Source: Gari tellinella
Lineage: Eukaryota > Mollusca > Bivalvia > Cardiida > Psammobiidae
Length of the DNA stretch: 64,000 bases
Assembly: GCA_922989275.2 (NCBI GenBank)
Contig: OV277864.1
Coordinates: 28,469,550 to 28,533,549, forward strand
Direction: 5' to 3'
Shown: positions 21,413 to 32,708 of the stretch, piece after piece
Position numbering within the stretch: position 1 is the first letter of the stretch
How the letters are laid out: every line of letters begins with the position of its first letter
Notes under the pieces: model-generated
The model's input: the letters and a program-made list of their open reading frames with translations, nothing else
Told to the model about the DNA's origin: nothing
Databases searched by the model: none
Position numbers and translations under genes: made by a program

Positions 21413-21828
21413 GAGGTCTGAATCCGGGACCCCACTGTACTCGCGTGTAATTGGTATTTCCAATATTGGATCATTCAATAGTGTATATTCTCTAGTTGAA
21501 ACAGATTAATCATTCATAAAATAAGTTGCACTCAGCATCATTGAATAGTTTTGCGTTTTGACTTAATTAATGCAATAAATATAGAGCTGCCACTTAGTGC
21601 GTTTTTCACTGGCTTCATATCACACTCTGATTAGTCTTTGAAACTTGTGTATTTTACAGGATATACGGAACAAAATTAAATAGAGATATGCGTAATTCTA
21701 TTTGTAAAACCCTACAATTTAATCTCACAATCTGACGTGTAATGGAACAATGGGAATGAACTAAACGTGAAGGTTTATAAAGGAAAGTTGAGAGCACAGA
21801 CTGCAAAGAAGATCTATTTGAAATAAAC
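21413..21828. other. Noncoding stretch
   Basis: Only a short patch (about 21660-21710, GATATACGGAACAAAAT) recurs at 26163-26212; its nature is unclear. Confidence 0.4.
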
Positions 21829-22776
21829 TTAAGGGTGTATCAATGTCACGAATTTAAGAAATTTTCAAAGTATATGAAAACACTTTATATGGTGGTTTTG
21901 TATTGAAGAGCTATTTAAGCCGAATGAAACAATAGAAAAAGTGTACATTTTGGTGAACAACAGTTGGCTCGATGACCATGTACAATTTACCCCACCCACC
22001 TATTTTGTCCTTTTCAAACAGCCCGCTTCAATAAAATCCATTTTAAATGAAAACAAATATGATAATTTGGTTTTGTTTAATTTATTTCCTATCTCTTGTA
22101 GTATTTCTTCATGCAAAAACTAATTTAAGAAAAAACAGGCACCAAATGTGAAATTTATAAAGCTCTAAATATCATCGATATGGTACTTTTTTGTAAATTT
22201 TGTAAGGGGAGATAACTCTTTTTACTTTAATAACTCAAATTTTTCATTTCTGACCTTTTCAATTTCTTTTCATATTTTGAACTGCCTTAGCATTGGCTTT
22301 CATTTGGTAGAATATAAGAAAAAGTTTAATACTAGAACTATTTCATTTTCAAACTTTTTTACTTTTTTTTTTATAAAATAAAATATCTAATAAAATCATG
22401 CCCTATAAAAAGCATATTTTTGATATTCGAGGATCCATATTGTTCAAACCTAGTGCCTGCTTTGTCTAAATTTGGTTTCTATATGAGAAAATACCACCAT
22501 AGACATGAAATAAATAATGAAAACCCAAATTACCATATTTGGTTTGTTTTGAAATAGATTTTACTGAAGCTTGTACTCTGAATGGGTAAAATTTGAGAGA
22601 AAAAGTCCAAATTTGACATACCTTTTTCAAATCGCTGTAGCTCTAAAAAAAGGACACCACCATATATTTTTTTCTCCATTTTTTCATTCATCATAAATAG
22701 CTCTTCCAAAAAAACAATGATAGAAAAAAAGTTTGATACTTTGAAAAAATCGCTTATGGGTTGGATACACCCTTAA
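21829..22776. mobile_element. Family J: TTAA-flanked element with GGGTGTATC ends
   Basis: TTAAGGGTGTATC at the left and its inverted copy GATACACCCTTAA at the right, 948 bp including both TTAA. The interior is AT-rich with poly-A/T runs and no transposase-like ORF. TTAA with short TIRs suggests a piggyBac-dependent passenger, but the first bases are GGG rather than the CCC of families B, C and E. Confidence 0.65.
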
Positions 22777-23273
22777 GCTGCTAATCAGAAATTTGTAATA
22801 CAACACACTGTGCAAGTCATGTTTAACAATTATGAGAGTTGACCTTGCGCCTGCAAGTGCAGTTGGAGTTGGTTTTGCAAACGGGATAGACCTGGGGCAT
22901 GTCTTGACACTTTTAAAGTTTTGACGTAGACCGTTTTTGTCGCATGACATAACGTAAGACAAGCTCCAGGTTCTTAAAGTACATAAGTCAACAATATTTT
23001 CTCAGGAAATGTGTCATATTTTATCAACAAATAAAACAGTATAGACGACAGATACGATATGTGGGAAATGTTAGAGGAAAAGATGCCAGAAGAAAATTCA
23101 TATCAGTTCATTGCAACCTGTGTTAATTCAGTGAATAGATTTGTGAAACCTTTCCAATTAACAGATAACGTAGAAGTTAAACAGATTAGCTACACGGGGA
23201 TAAGTCTTTTACTTTTTTACACAGAATGAGAATGTTCTCCAACTGGATAAGCTAGCACGGTTAAGTTCCTTTA
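22777..23273. other. Noncoding stretch between two TTAA elements
   Basis: No feature seen. Confidence 0.5.
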
Positions 23274-23468
23274 TTAACCCTTTCACTCTCAATGACGCCA
23301 AAAAGCGCGTTTGTGAACAATTAGGGCCTGATCAGGACCCACGCTATTTGACATTGTTATCGATATTCATTAAGCCACAGAACCTTAAAAATAACTTTGA
23401 AACGTGTCTGACAATAAAGCAGTGCAGGGATGAAACTCTCTCGAATAATTTGATTATGAAAGGGTTAA
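23274..23468. mobile_element. Family M MITE (TTAA-CCCTTTCACTCTC)
   Basis: TTAACCCTTTCACTCTCAAT on the left and GAAAGGGTTAA on the right. The central GGGCCTGATCAGGACCC is a shortened core. The same ends occur at 39152-39409. Confidence 0.68.
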
Positions 23469-24312
23469 AAGATGTTAGAGGTGTATTGAGCAAGTGGCTG
23501 CATGAATCTCCTTCAGTATCATTCGACATTACTTACTCAATTACTGCATAGATACGTTTTTTTTACCTTTATAATTTATTCCTTCGCTGATGAAAGTATA
23601 TCCACGTTATACAGTCATGTATATGTACCAACATCCCATCAGATTGTAGCTGAAAGCACCATCATGTGCATTCTGGATTTTACGTTCAATCTTCTTTATG
23701 TAGTCATATTTCTTCCGAACTTAGAAAATCCCCGACCCTGAACCATTACCAAGTAGCCTGTTAATTTCAAGTTGTTTAGACATGTATTCACTTAAAGCAG
23801 GTTGGACGTGATTCAGAATGCGCACTCTGTTTTACTTTTAAACTTTAAATTATTATCTGCTAGTATATATAAACGTTTTGTATGATGCCTATATATTATT
23901 TAATATATTGGAACTATTTTCGGTGGTGGAAGAATAAGATGAGGGCGAAGAAAGGCGTTTTATGGGGGTAATTGGTCAACACCGTTAGCGACTCTAAGTG
24001 TTTGTAGTCACAGTTGAGTGCTTTGATGTGTACAGTAAGGCAGATGGTTCTACCGTTATCGATTTAACTTTAATCCATATGACACTGAAAATATACAATG
24101 GCTTCCATAACACAATAATACAATTGCATAAAAGATGTCGCGTTTGAAGAGTTTAGTCTGGATCTACACTGATTCTTTCAGTATGTTATTTAGATAAGAG
24201 TTTGAAATCTTACAATTTAAATTTGTTCAAGGTTTTCTGGGGTTCTATGTAAAATATGGAAATTCGAGCGTTTGAAGTGAAAAGTCTGTATTTATGGACC
24301 ATTCAACGGGTT
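23469..24312. other. Noncoding stretch
   Basis: About 24030-24080 resembles 27299-27345 (CAGATGGTTCTACCGTTATCG type), an old shared repeat of unknown kind; otherwise nothing. Confidence 0.4.
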
Positions 24313-24392
24313 TAACTCTTTAGCTGCGACAACGGCATCATCCTGAAACAATTGTCGTCTGCTTTTAATTCTCAAATTTGAATTTCAGGTTT
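24313..24392. mobile_element. Family C end fragment (inverted)
   Basis: TTTAACTCTTTAGCTGCGAC...GTCGTCTGCTTTTAATTCTC is the right end of family C in reverse orientation; the core and other end are missing. Confidence 0.55.
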
Positions 24393-24481
24393 TTTGAATA
24401 CAGGCAGTTTTGTAAATGTTCTCTGAGTAAGGCAGTGAGGAGTTAAAAGCTCTAAGGTGTATTTGATGTGGTTTACTGCAA

Positions 24482-24857
24482 TACAGCGCTCCATCTCTAT
24501 ACCGACACCCAGTTGGATACAATGATTGTGTGTTGTTCGGAGGGAGTCGATATAGGGAGGGAAACTTAAGAATTGGCTTACATTTGCAAACAGCTTGAAT
24601 CAAGATCAGACGTCGCGTAACGCAGCGTCTGATCTCGATTCAAGCTGTTGGCCACGCGTCATTATATTCATTCTATCTAAATACATGTATATATGTAACT
24701 CTGAGAAAAAACAAAAGCAGACGACACTTGTAAGCAGACGATATTGCAGAGTTAAAACGCTAGACATAAGTGTCCTGTTTACGGAACTGCGACAATGGTC
24801 ATTGTAAAGAGGGAGTCGTTGTTTGGAAGGGTCGTTGTAGGGAGGGAACACTGTATT
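24482..24857. mobile_element. Family D palindromic MITE
   Basis: TACAGCGCTCCATCTC on the left, GGAGGGAACACTGTA on the right, with inner GGAGGGAGTCG/CGACTCCC motifs in each half. Core 1 of the C/D subtype at 24586-24652 (centre CGTCGCGTAACGCAGCG, one mismatch). Largest of the palindromic families at about 350-375 bp. Confidence 0.82.
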
Positions 24858-25033
24858 CAATGATTGTATTCTCAATCTGTTAAAGATGTTGTTGAACATT
24901 GCTTAATTTGCGTATCTCGTGGGATAATTGAAATGAAAACAATTTGAGCAGATCATTATGTGTAGCTACTTGATGTCTATTACATTGGATTCAAATCACA
25001 CACAATTTCATCTAATAAACTTGTATGTTTTAC

Positions 25034-25100
25034 TTTTTATTATTATTATACCAGATTTATATAGCGCTCTTTTCACACAAGGGTAGTGCGTTCAAAAGCG
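25034..25100 (-). repeat. LINE 3' terminus with (TAA)n tail
   Basis: Minus strand: AAAGAGCGCTATATAAATCTGG followed by TATAATAATAATA. The same terminus, diverged, is at 50253-50311. A short microsatellite tail is typical of CR1/L2-type LINEs. Confidence 0.7.
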
Positions 25101-25140
25101 CTTCACATGAAATTACACAAATGTACCTACAAAGCGAGAA

Positions 25141-25630
25141 AAGACAAAAATACTACAATAACATCTATAATAAACATGAATAAACATACAAAAGACAGCC
25201 CCCAAAATGGCGATCACATTGCTCCCATCAATCAGCAATGAAGCGACCTGCTTCTGATTGTCGACTGATAGAAACAATAGTAGAGCGCCCAATGCAGACC
25301 GCCAGGAAAAGACAAATAACTACAATTAGATCTAAAATAAACATGAATAAACATACAAAAGACAGCCCCCGAAATGGCGATCACATCACCCCCACCAATC
25401 AGCAATGAAGCAAATGGCTTCTTAATTCTGACTGATAGAAATAAGAGTAGAGCGCCCAATGCAGGCCGCCAAAAAAAAGACAAATAACTACAATTATATC
25501 TGAAATAAACATGAATAAACATACAAAAGACAGCCCCAAAACGGAGATTACATTAACCCCATCACTCAGCAATGAAGCAACTGGCTTCTTAATGCCGACT
25601 GATAGAACTAATAGCAGAACGCCCAATGCA
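25141..25630 (-). repeat. Three tandem 165-bp repeats in the LINE 3' region
   Basis: Three successive copies (about 25141-25303, 25304-25469, 25470-25630), each with ATAAACATGAATAAACATAC, AAGACAGCCCC, CAATCAGCAATGAAGC and GAGCGCCCAATGCAG. They lie between the RT remnant and the LINE tail. ORFs across them are repeat translations. Confidence 0.85.
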
Positions 25631-25789
25631 GGCCACCAAATGCAACATAACTATGAAAAATAGCATGCGACAATAACTAAAAATTTCTATAAGAGACCAT
25701 AAACCAGATAATACTCAAGAACTCCCACCTAGACCCACAACATCTTCAGCAAGAACATATCGCATAGGTAGCAGTGTTTTAATAACACA

Positions 25790-26166
25790 TATTAAAGAAG
25801 TGTGTTTTCAGACGCTTTTTGAAGACTGCCACTGAGCTCGTATCTCTGATGTCTGATGGCAGAGTGTTCCAGAGCTTTGGGACTGCGTGCATGAAACTCC
25901 AAACCTCACCAAACGACTCCTCGGTACAACCAGCGATACTGATTTAGTCGCAGACCGCAGCTCTCTTCGAGGTTTATACACGTCAAGCATATTGACAATG
26001 TACCTTGGAGAACCATTGTACATGGCTTTGTATGTGAGTGTCAGAATTTTGAATTCAATTCTGTGTTGAACTGGAAGCGAGTGAAGATACTTCTAGACTG
26101 GAGTGATGTGATTGTACCGAGGGGTCCTAGTAATGGTGCGGGCTGCTGTATTTTGCACACTTGATA
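25790..26166 (-). pseudogene. LINE reverse-transcriptase C-terminal remnant (CR1/L2-like)
   Basis: The minus-strand translation reads NHITPV, then LHSLPVQHRIEFKI and LTYKAMYNGSPRYI, then LRSATKSVSLVVPRSR; after a frameshift near 25885 it continues AVPKLWNTLPSDIR and FKKRLKTHFF. This is the conserved C-terminal end of CR1/L2/jockey-type RT proteins (LHWLPV...RIxFKI...TYKAL...SLRS...VPR...WNSLP...FKxxLKTHLF). There is one stop before LHSLPV and one frameshift, so it is dead. The 5' part of the element is absent (5' truncation at about 26166). Its 3' region and tail are at 25034-25790. Confidence 0.88.
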
Positions 26167-26337
26167 TACGGAACAAAATGTAATTAAGATAAACATAATT
26201 ATATTTGAAAAGTTGAAATTGAAAAGTATGCATTTAATCCCATATTGACTTGTAAATTTAACAATGGGATAAATTCAAAGCTAGTTTTACAGTAGAGAGG
26301 ACGTTATCTGCCCCATGATACGTTCAGCTAAAACTAT

Positions 26338-26547
26338 TACAGTAAAACCTCGCTATTACGACCACTAAAACGAAGGCTAATTGATTGTTTAATAGACAGG
26401 TGACAGCTTAAAGCAAGGTGACAGTGAAACAGAAAGCTCCTACAGGAGCTTTCTGTTTCACTGCCACCTTGTTTTAAGCGGTCACCTACCGTAAACACCC
26501 TAATAATTAACATAATTAAGTGGTCGTAATAGAGAGGTTTTACTGTA
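26338..26547. mobile_element. Family G palindromic MITE (TA, core 2)
   Basis: TACAGTAAAACCTCGCTATT on the left; GTCGTAATAGAGAGGTTTTA and CTGTA on the right, an almost perfect inverted copy. Core 2 at 26406-26478 (CTTAAAGCAAGGTGACAG..., centre GCTCCTACAGGAGC). Confidence 0.87.
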
Positions 26548-26555
26548 TATCAATA

Positions 26556-26720
26556 TTTGGAGCCAAGTCAGACGACGGGAAAGCCGATGTCTGATCAGGT
26601 TCCAAACTGTTTGCCACATGAATTAAACTGAATAACTAGAATTGTCATCAGTTGCTATAACATTGCATTTGCGTTTCCTTTACGTTTAAATGAGAAAGAA
26701 AAACTTCTTATCCACTGTAT
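26556..26720. mobile_element. Family A MITE, left part missing
   Basis: Starts in core 1 (TTGGAGCCAAGTCAGACGAC), then the right half ending CGTTTAAATGAGAAAG...TTATCCACTGTA. Abuts the family G element. Confidence 0.65.
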
Positions 26721-26896
26721 ACATGATAATTGTGAGACGGACTGCTAAACAAATCTATCAAAATTCTACTCCAACTGCTAATTGGAAAAGTCTCACATAT
26801 CAACTCATTACAACTTGCTCAATTGGTTTGGTGGAGAGTTAACTTGTAAAAAACATTGTTCTATCTCTAAAACAGAGTGAACGATTCTAAAATTGA

Positions 26897-27102
26897 TTAA
26901 CCCCTGCACGACCCCTCCCCGAGTACAACGGTTATTTGCAAACAGTTTGGATCCTGAACAGACGCCGCGTCTGATCAGAATCCAAACTGTTAAACACTCA
27001 TTTTGATATCTTATTAACTCAAAATACCTGAACTTTAAATTTGAGAATTAAAGCAGACGACAATTGTTTAAATTTGATGACGTCATAGAAGTTAAGGGGT
27101 AA
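26897..27102. mobile_element. Family C palindromic MITE (TTAA)
   Basis: TTAACCCCTGCACGACC left; GTTAAGGGGTAA right. Core 1 at 26937-26992 is shortened at the centre (GACGCCGCGTCTG), so the usual TAAC loop is lost but symmetry is kept. Right half has GCAGACGACAATTG and TGATGACGTCA, as in other C copies. Confidence 0.8.
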
Positions 27103-27537
27103 GTTAAAACAGATACTCCTACTCTCAAAACCACTTAAATGAACGGTTACTTTCGGTGTTTCTAGCAAGTTCCTGCTTAAAACAATATGTTAATAAATAA
27201 GAGTCTTCTGCTTTACTTACAGCTAAGTTTTAGCTACCACTTGCATTTAACACCATGAATTTATCTTCGCAAGAGCGTTAGTTTTTGACTGACTTTACTG
27301 TGTATAGGACAGTGGATGGTTCTACTGATATCGATTGAACCTTAACCCATCTGCGCCTGGAAATGTTCAATGAGTTTTCCATTGGTGCTCAGTTTCATTT
27401 TTTCAGGTATAGAGAAGTAATACACGAACAAGGTTTTGTTTTTCAGTCTGTCAGAAAATATTCGTATATTAGCCAACAATAAACCGAGGATTAGCACTAC
27501 GTCAAAGTCAACATTGTTTATTAAAGTTATACATGTA
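27103..27537. other. Noncoding stretch
   Basis: Holds the patch shared with 24030-24080 (at 27299-27345); otherwise nothing. Confidence 0.4.
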
Positions 27538-27643
27538 GTAAGGACATATTAAGATAAATCTTAGTTGTTAGGAAGAGGTAAAGCAAGCGAAGCGAGCAAC
27601 TCACTTCCTAGCTACTAAGATTTTACTCAATATGTTCTAACGG
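27538..27643. repeat. Long hairpin
   Basis: Left arm GTAAGGACATATTAAGATAA... and right arm ...TTACTCAATATGTTCTAAC pair imperfectly over about 48 bp around GCAAGCGAAGCGAGC. Confidence 0.72.
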
Positions 27644-28439
27644 ACATAGAATATAACCTATAAAATCAACAAATGCTTAAGTTTTAGTGCCGTACTTGAT
27701 GGGATGCGAGAGGTGGTTTAATTGGTTAAAATAGAGGTTACATTCTTTGTTTACACATTGTCAAAGGCAGAATCCCAAACTTTCCGACTGAGCTTGCTGC
27801 CTTTCCAGATTCGCATTGAATGACCATGTTGTTTGCATTGAACTGCCTTCCCGATTACAATGGCTAAACTTTATTAATCCTGATCAGACCTTTGTTTCAC
27901 TATCTAAACTGTTTGGATTTCAATAGTTCATTAGTCAAACTACTTACATGTAAATCTAAATTTTAGATATAAAAGCAGACGATAATTGTTGAAAGCAGAT
28001 GACGTTACGTCTATAAATATGTATAAGTATACATTTTACAACGTTATGTTTATCACACAGAAAAAATTGGTTATACATGTATCTGCTTGCGGTCGTCAAC
28101 TGTTTTCTCGATTCTGAAAGCAGTCTATCTGTAAATCTTGCCGTCAAAGGGGTCACCAAATATAACCAAAGACCCGATGGCGCTGAGGTTATCCCCTTGT
28201 GTCCGTCGTCTTCCGTTCATTATCGTCCGTCGTTATTTTTTGTTAGCCGTAAAAACATATATACCTCTTTCTCAAAAATAGCAACACACTGAAATGCGAG
28301 CTTTGAATGGAAAGAAAAAACGAGGCGTAAATGACTTTCACACCGAGCCTGCTAGATAATCCTTTTAAACCAAACGTAGTTTTGCTAATTTCTTCTTTAT
28401 ATACATGTACACAAACATTTTGCTAAATCACATTTTGTG
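27644..28439. other. Noncoding stretch with a CCGTCG-rich fragment
   Basis: About 28195-28240 has GTGTCCGTCGTC and TCGTCCGTCGTT, related to the dispersed repeat at 34477. Degenerate core words near 27880-27915. Confidence 0.45.
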
Positions 28440-28507
28440 AAGTTGTCTATGGTACAGATGGCACGTGGGGGCTAACATTGAGCGGAGGGATATTACTTGA
28501 GCATTAA
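28440..28507. repeat. 68-bp direct repeat, copy 1, ending in TTAA
   Basis: AAGTTGTCTATGGTACAGAT... to ...GAGCATTAA; matches 28748-28815 except about three bases. Copy 1 ends exactly where the family F element begins. Confidence 0.9.
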
Positions 28508-28730
28508 CTCATTTAGCCCTAGTGACGCATATATGCGTCCTCTACCAAAAGTGTACCCGTGAAGTGTACACTTGTCTAATGCAAACAGTGAAGTCCCTGA
28601 TTAGAGGGCTCCTGTAGGAGCCCTCTAATCAGTGCCTTCACTGTTTGTCATTTTATAATATACTTTAAATAACAACCCTAAATAGTCCAAAATGGACCAG
28701 CCTTTATTGTAATATGGAAATGTTCATTGG
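28504..28730. mobile_element. Family F palindromic MITE
   Basis: TTAACTCATTTAGCCCTAGT, then the small palindrome GACGCATATATGCGTC and GTGTACA repeats. Long core at 28581-28648 (GCAAACAGTGAAGTCCCTGA..., centre GGGCTCCTGTAGGAGCCC). Right end not clearly defined. Confidence 0.75.
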
Positions 28731-28747
28731 AAGTATCAGGGGATGTA

Positions 28748-28815
28748 AAGTTGTCTATGGTACAGATGGCACGTGGGGGCTGACATTGAGCGAGGGGATA
28801 TTACTTGAGCATTAA
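28748..28815. repeat. 68-bp direct repeat, copy 2, ending in TTAA
   Basis: Second copy of 28440-28507; the downstream sequence (TAGAAG) is ordinary flank. Confidence 0.9.
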
Positions 28816-29240
28816 TAGAAGTCATATATCTGTAAAAGGCAAGTTAAGTAACATATATCGCAAAGGCTCAGTGGCTACTGCGTACGACAGTCAGATATGT
28901 CAAATTGAAGTCAGAGGATGGAACCCCGTCGAGTGCATTTTTTTATTTATGTTTTATCATGTATACTTGTTGTTCATTATATATCATGTTAAGTTCGTCT
29001 TTACGAAATGTCTAGCTGTTGTCGTCACTCTGTCACCTGTGGCCTTTTCATGGATTTTAGGTTAAAATTGTGTAAGACAACTTTTTTTAATAACTATCTT
29101 AGGTAACAATTTGAATCCTTTGAGCTTAGATATCGAGTATCAATAACAAAAACAAAAACAAAACTACGACTGACAACGGACGTTCGACGACGATGGGCGC
29201 AATGCGGTTACTAATGTCCAAATTCCACACCGAAAATGAA
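28816..29240. other. Noncoding stretch
   Basis: No feature recognised; the 86-codon ORF beginning at 28805 looks accidental. Confidence 0.45.
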
Positions 29241-29246
29241 TCCCAC

Positions 29247-29776
29247 GAATCGCTACGTAGGCATACGCATCTTCCACCCTAAGCTCAAGCATCAATATGT
29301 TGTAGTGGCCATATTCTATCCTTCTAGCTGGTGTCAGCTACGGGCTAATCCAACACCTTAGGACTATTTTCCTTCTTCTTCGGAGTTATCCTCTGACTAT
29401 GTGCAGTGTTAAATACACCAGTTCAAATGCAAGTGCTACTGCTGCTCTATGTTTAACGTCCATTTTTAACTGATGCCAAAGTTGAAACGAGAAATACGTT
29501 CTGAAATTTTACGAACTGTAAATAATAGTCACGAGTCCGATTTTATTCGTATCTGATTCGAAGATGCAATCGGCAATGGTCCGTATTATATCTTGTAATT
29601 CGTACTGAAATTTTGATAGTATTTGTGATGATTTGAGACGAATCTCTCGAATATTCTTAACTCTTTCGTGCCTGTACCGTTACCGATTCTTAGATCGTCA
29701 CGAGATGGTTAGAAATGTATTCAGAATTCCACGAATCACCACGAATCTGAACATTTATCAATTCGTAGCGATTCGT
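29247..29776. repeat. Region bounded by 13-bp inverted repeats
   Basis: ACGAATCGCTACG at 29247 and CGTAGCGATTCGT at 29764, with further CGAATC/GATTCG words inside. Possibly an old TIR element; not convincing. Confidence 0.35.
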
Positions 29777-29948
29777 TGCAATCATAGTCGTTGTGGAATA
29801 GAGCATAACTGACCTTGACAGATCACGCCAGATGAGCTTTAAAGCGAAAATAAACTCATCACCAGCAGTGCTTTGATTTATACTCGATATACATCCTTGA
29901 ATGTGTCAACAAATTAACATTTATTGATGTAGTGGTTTTTAGAAACTC

Positions 29949-30164
29949 TTAACCCCTTCACTGCCTTACCCCGAGTACAGCAGTTATTTGCAAACAGTTT
30001 GGATCCTGATCAGACTCCGCATAATGCGGCGTCTGCTCAGGATCCAATCTGTTGACACTCGTCTCAATATTTATTCAGTCAAAAAATCTAAAAACTGTTT
30101 ATTAGAAATAGAAACAGACGACACTTTTTTAAATGTGATGACGTCATGGCAGTGAAGGGGTTAA
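29949..30164. mobile_element. Family C palindromic MITE, best copy
   Basis: TTAACCCCTTCACTGCC and the perfect inverted end GGCAGTGAAGGGGTTAA. Core 1 at 29990-30053, centre CCGCATAATGCGG. TTAA duplication and CCC-starting TIR suggest a piggyBac-type transposase (inference). Confidence 0.88.
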
Positions 30165-30726
30165 ATAATACTCGAATGCATGTATAGCTAGATTCAGATG
30201 TAATTCAAATGACTATTAGACATGCTCTGAAATTAATGCAACGTACAGTGGTATAAGCTGATCACATTATGAAATGAAGGGGTTTTTAAGTTTATTCATT
30301 GTTTTGAAATTGTCATATGTATGTTTTTTTGCATAAATCCTTTGAAACAAAAAATGCAGGATCCCTATAGCCACATAACTGCAGACACCAATCGAATTGC
30401 TATATGTTATAGATTTCAGTTAAAATTATCACATATTCTTTCATTGGTAAACATCTGTGCGAACAAAAATTCAACACTTTTCAGCACACTTATACATTTT
30501 TACATCATGCAATGACAATACATTATTTATTTTCCTAATAAACGATTTATGCAAATATTGTTATCTCAATCGATAACAGTTAGGGGCCATGCTTGAACGT
30601 CGAATAGATAGGACTCGGTCCAGGTCCAAGATATTCACCAATTATATTCTTAATGACTCATTTTTCAAAAGCAATATTTTTTAACATGTATATGCATTCT
30701 ATTTGCGTTAACTTTCGCCTACATGT
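30165..30726. other. Unannotated stretch
   Basis: Nothing recognised. Confidence 0.5.
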
Positions 30727-30890
30727 CAACCCCTCACTATATTACCCCGGATACAATAGTTATTTGCAACCACTTTGGATTCTGACCAGAAGCCACATAA
30801 CGCGGGCTCTGATAAGGATCCAAACTGTTTGACACTCATTTCAATATTTTATCAGTCAAAATACCAAACATTTAATTTTGAGAAATAAAT
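30727..30890. mobile_element. Family C MITE, right end missing
   Basis: TCAACCCCTCACTATATTAC left end and a worn core 1 (GAAGCCACATAACGCGGGCTC); stops after TTTTGAGAAATAAA. Confidence 0.65.
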
Positions 30891-31086
30891 GGTATAGACT
30901 AGTATGGGAAACACTGTATACTGAAACTTTGCTAAACCCGGCTCAGCCGTGGAGTTAATTGCAGCCTTTGGGAAGTTAATAATAGATACACAATTTTCTC
31001 TTCATCCATTGACGTCATATCAGGTGACTACTCTGTCTCACAGTGCAAACAATGCCAGTAATATGCTTTGATGACAACCTTAGACA

Positions 31087-31283
31087 TACAGTTGAGAAGA
31101 CGTTATTCTTTTCCAATAAATTCGTTTACGCAAAAACTATTTTGTTCGAAAACATTAAGAGCCCCGGTGGCTGTTCAGGCTTTAAGCTGTTTGCCATCAC
31201 GATTAAAATAAATCTTTAGAAAATTCAAAAGATTGTTATTTTCTACGTGTTATTGCCTTGCATTTCCGTTTCGTTTGCGTTAA
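31087..31283. mobile_element. Degenerate family A MITE
   Basis: TACAGTTGAGAAGACGTTAT left; right half with TTCGTTTGCGTTAA runs directly into the TTAA of a family B element. Core reduced to GAGCCCCGGTGGCTGTTCAG. Confidence 0.6.
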
Positions 31284-31531
31284 TCCTTTACCCAATAACC
31301 CGTTTATAACATTAAATACAGGTACTCACTTAAAGCAGGTTGAAAGTAAAGCAGAATGTGCCTTAAGGCACATTCTGCTTTACTTTCAGCCTGCTTTAAA
31401 CTACTATCTGCTAGGTTATATAAAATATTTGTTATGGTAATTGTTCATGAGGGTATAAACTGGAACTATTTTCTTCAGCGGAGGAATAAATTAAACACGC
31501 TAAAAGTCGCTTCTATGGGGGAAAGGGTTAA
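31280..31531. mobile_element. Family B palindromic MITE (TTAA, core 2)
   Basis: TTAATCCTTTACCC left, GGGGGAAAGGGTTAA right. Core 2 at about 31329-31398 with centre GTGCCTTAAGGCAC, a compensated change from GCGCC...GGCGC elsewhere. Right half has TTTTCTTCAGCGGAGGAATA and CTAAAAGTCGCTTCTAT. Confidence 0.85.
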
Positions 31532-31670
31532 ACTATTTCACTGTATGGTTTTATTGTCTACTTTTACCCTTTTACTTCCAAAATATCGTCTGCATTGATA
31601 CTGTCGTCTGCAATATTTGTTCATGTCGTTTTTAGCGGGTTGATTCACTAAAGAAGTATCGATACGAGTA

Positions 31671-31738
31671 TCAAACAGCTTGACTCTTGATCAGACGTCG
31701 CGATACGCGGCGTCTGATCAGGATTCAAGCTGTTTGCT
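31671..31738. repeat. Core-1 palindrome with worn ends
   Basis: CAAACAGCTTGACTCTTGAT... with centre GACGTCGCGATACGCGGCGTC. The left flank (GTCGTCTGCAATATTTG) resembles an inverted family C half; outer ends not found. Confidence 0.6.
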
Positions 31739-31907
31739 ATTTCGTTTTTGTCGCCATTGACAGTGAAATAATTTAACTGGAAAGACTAAGGTCGTCTCTA
31801 TAGTTCCGAGTAGTTCTTTGCAGGAGAGTATACTACAAGGATGCTACACACAGAAACTCAAGAAGCTGTATCGATAAACGGCACCTGGGCAATACGGTGC
31901 GAAATGT

Positions 31908-32120
31908 GTTATCATTTTCTGTTTAAACAAAACGCAAGAGTAATGCAATACATTAAGAGCGTGAAAGTCTATTTAAAATGTTTACATCTTATTGTTATCT
32001 GAGTGTCAAAAAGTTTAGAACTTGCTAAGGTGCCGAGCTACTCGTCAGTTGATCTGGCTCTAATCTGTTTGGAACGGATATCATTGTTTTAATAAAAGAA
32101 ATTATAAATGAAAACGACTA
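31908..32120. mobile_element. Very degenerate family A MITE
   Basis: TGTTATCATTTTCTGTTTAA at the left and a core trace (TGCCGAGCTACTCGTCAGTTG) near 32030; right end ambiguous. Confidence 0.45.
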
Positions 32121-32708
32121 TATTGCAAACAAACGAATAACGCGAAGCTCACTACATATACGAACATATTTGAACAAGTATTATATTCCTAAATAAGCAG
32201 TGAAGTGTTGTATTTCACGAGTGAAAAGAAGGTACATTAGTATCGTATTAACAGCAACGAAAACGGCAGACATTGTGAATTAATTAGGAAAACCGCAAAA
32301 ATTGGAAAGGTCTGTGATGAAAATATATATTGGCAGGAATAGTGTATTAAAGTATTGACGAATATTTGGATAACATTTTGATGTTTCAATACATGTAGCT
32401 GATAACGGTGCATTTTACAAGGAACAAACTAGACCTAAAACAATTATTTTAATTTCGTTCCAAAGGGATATTTACTTTTTGATACAACAAATGGTAAGTA
32501 TTAAAAGAACATCATACAATACTTTAAGCCCTGTGTTTTATAACTGTTAGAGAGCTGGGCATAAATTTATTAATTTTTAACAGTTTCGATCTGAGCTGTT
32601 TTTAATTTTGATCTGATTCCAAACTGATGGATACTCATATTACGATCGTATATATTTCGTCTGTCACAATGTTCAATATGAATTTCGCAAAAGTAATAGC
32701 ATACGTTG
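32121..32708. other. Unannotated stretch
   Basis: No gene or repeat recognised. Confidence 0.5.

Noticed and set aside
22684..22962. 92-codon ORF on the minus strand
   Set aside because: Crosses the end of the family J element and has no recognisable composition or motif.
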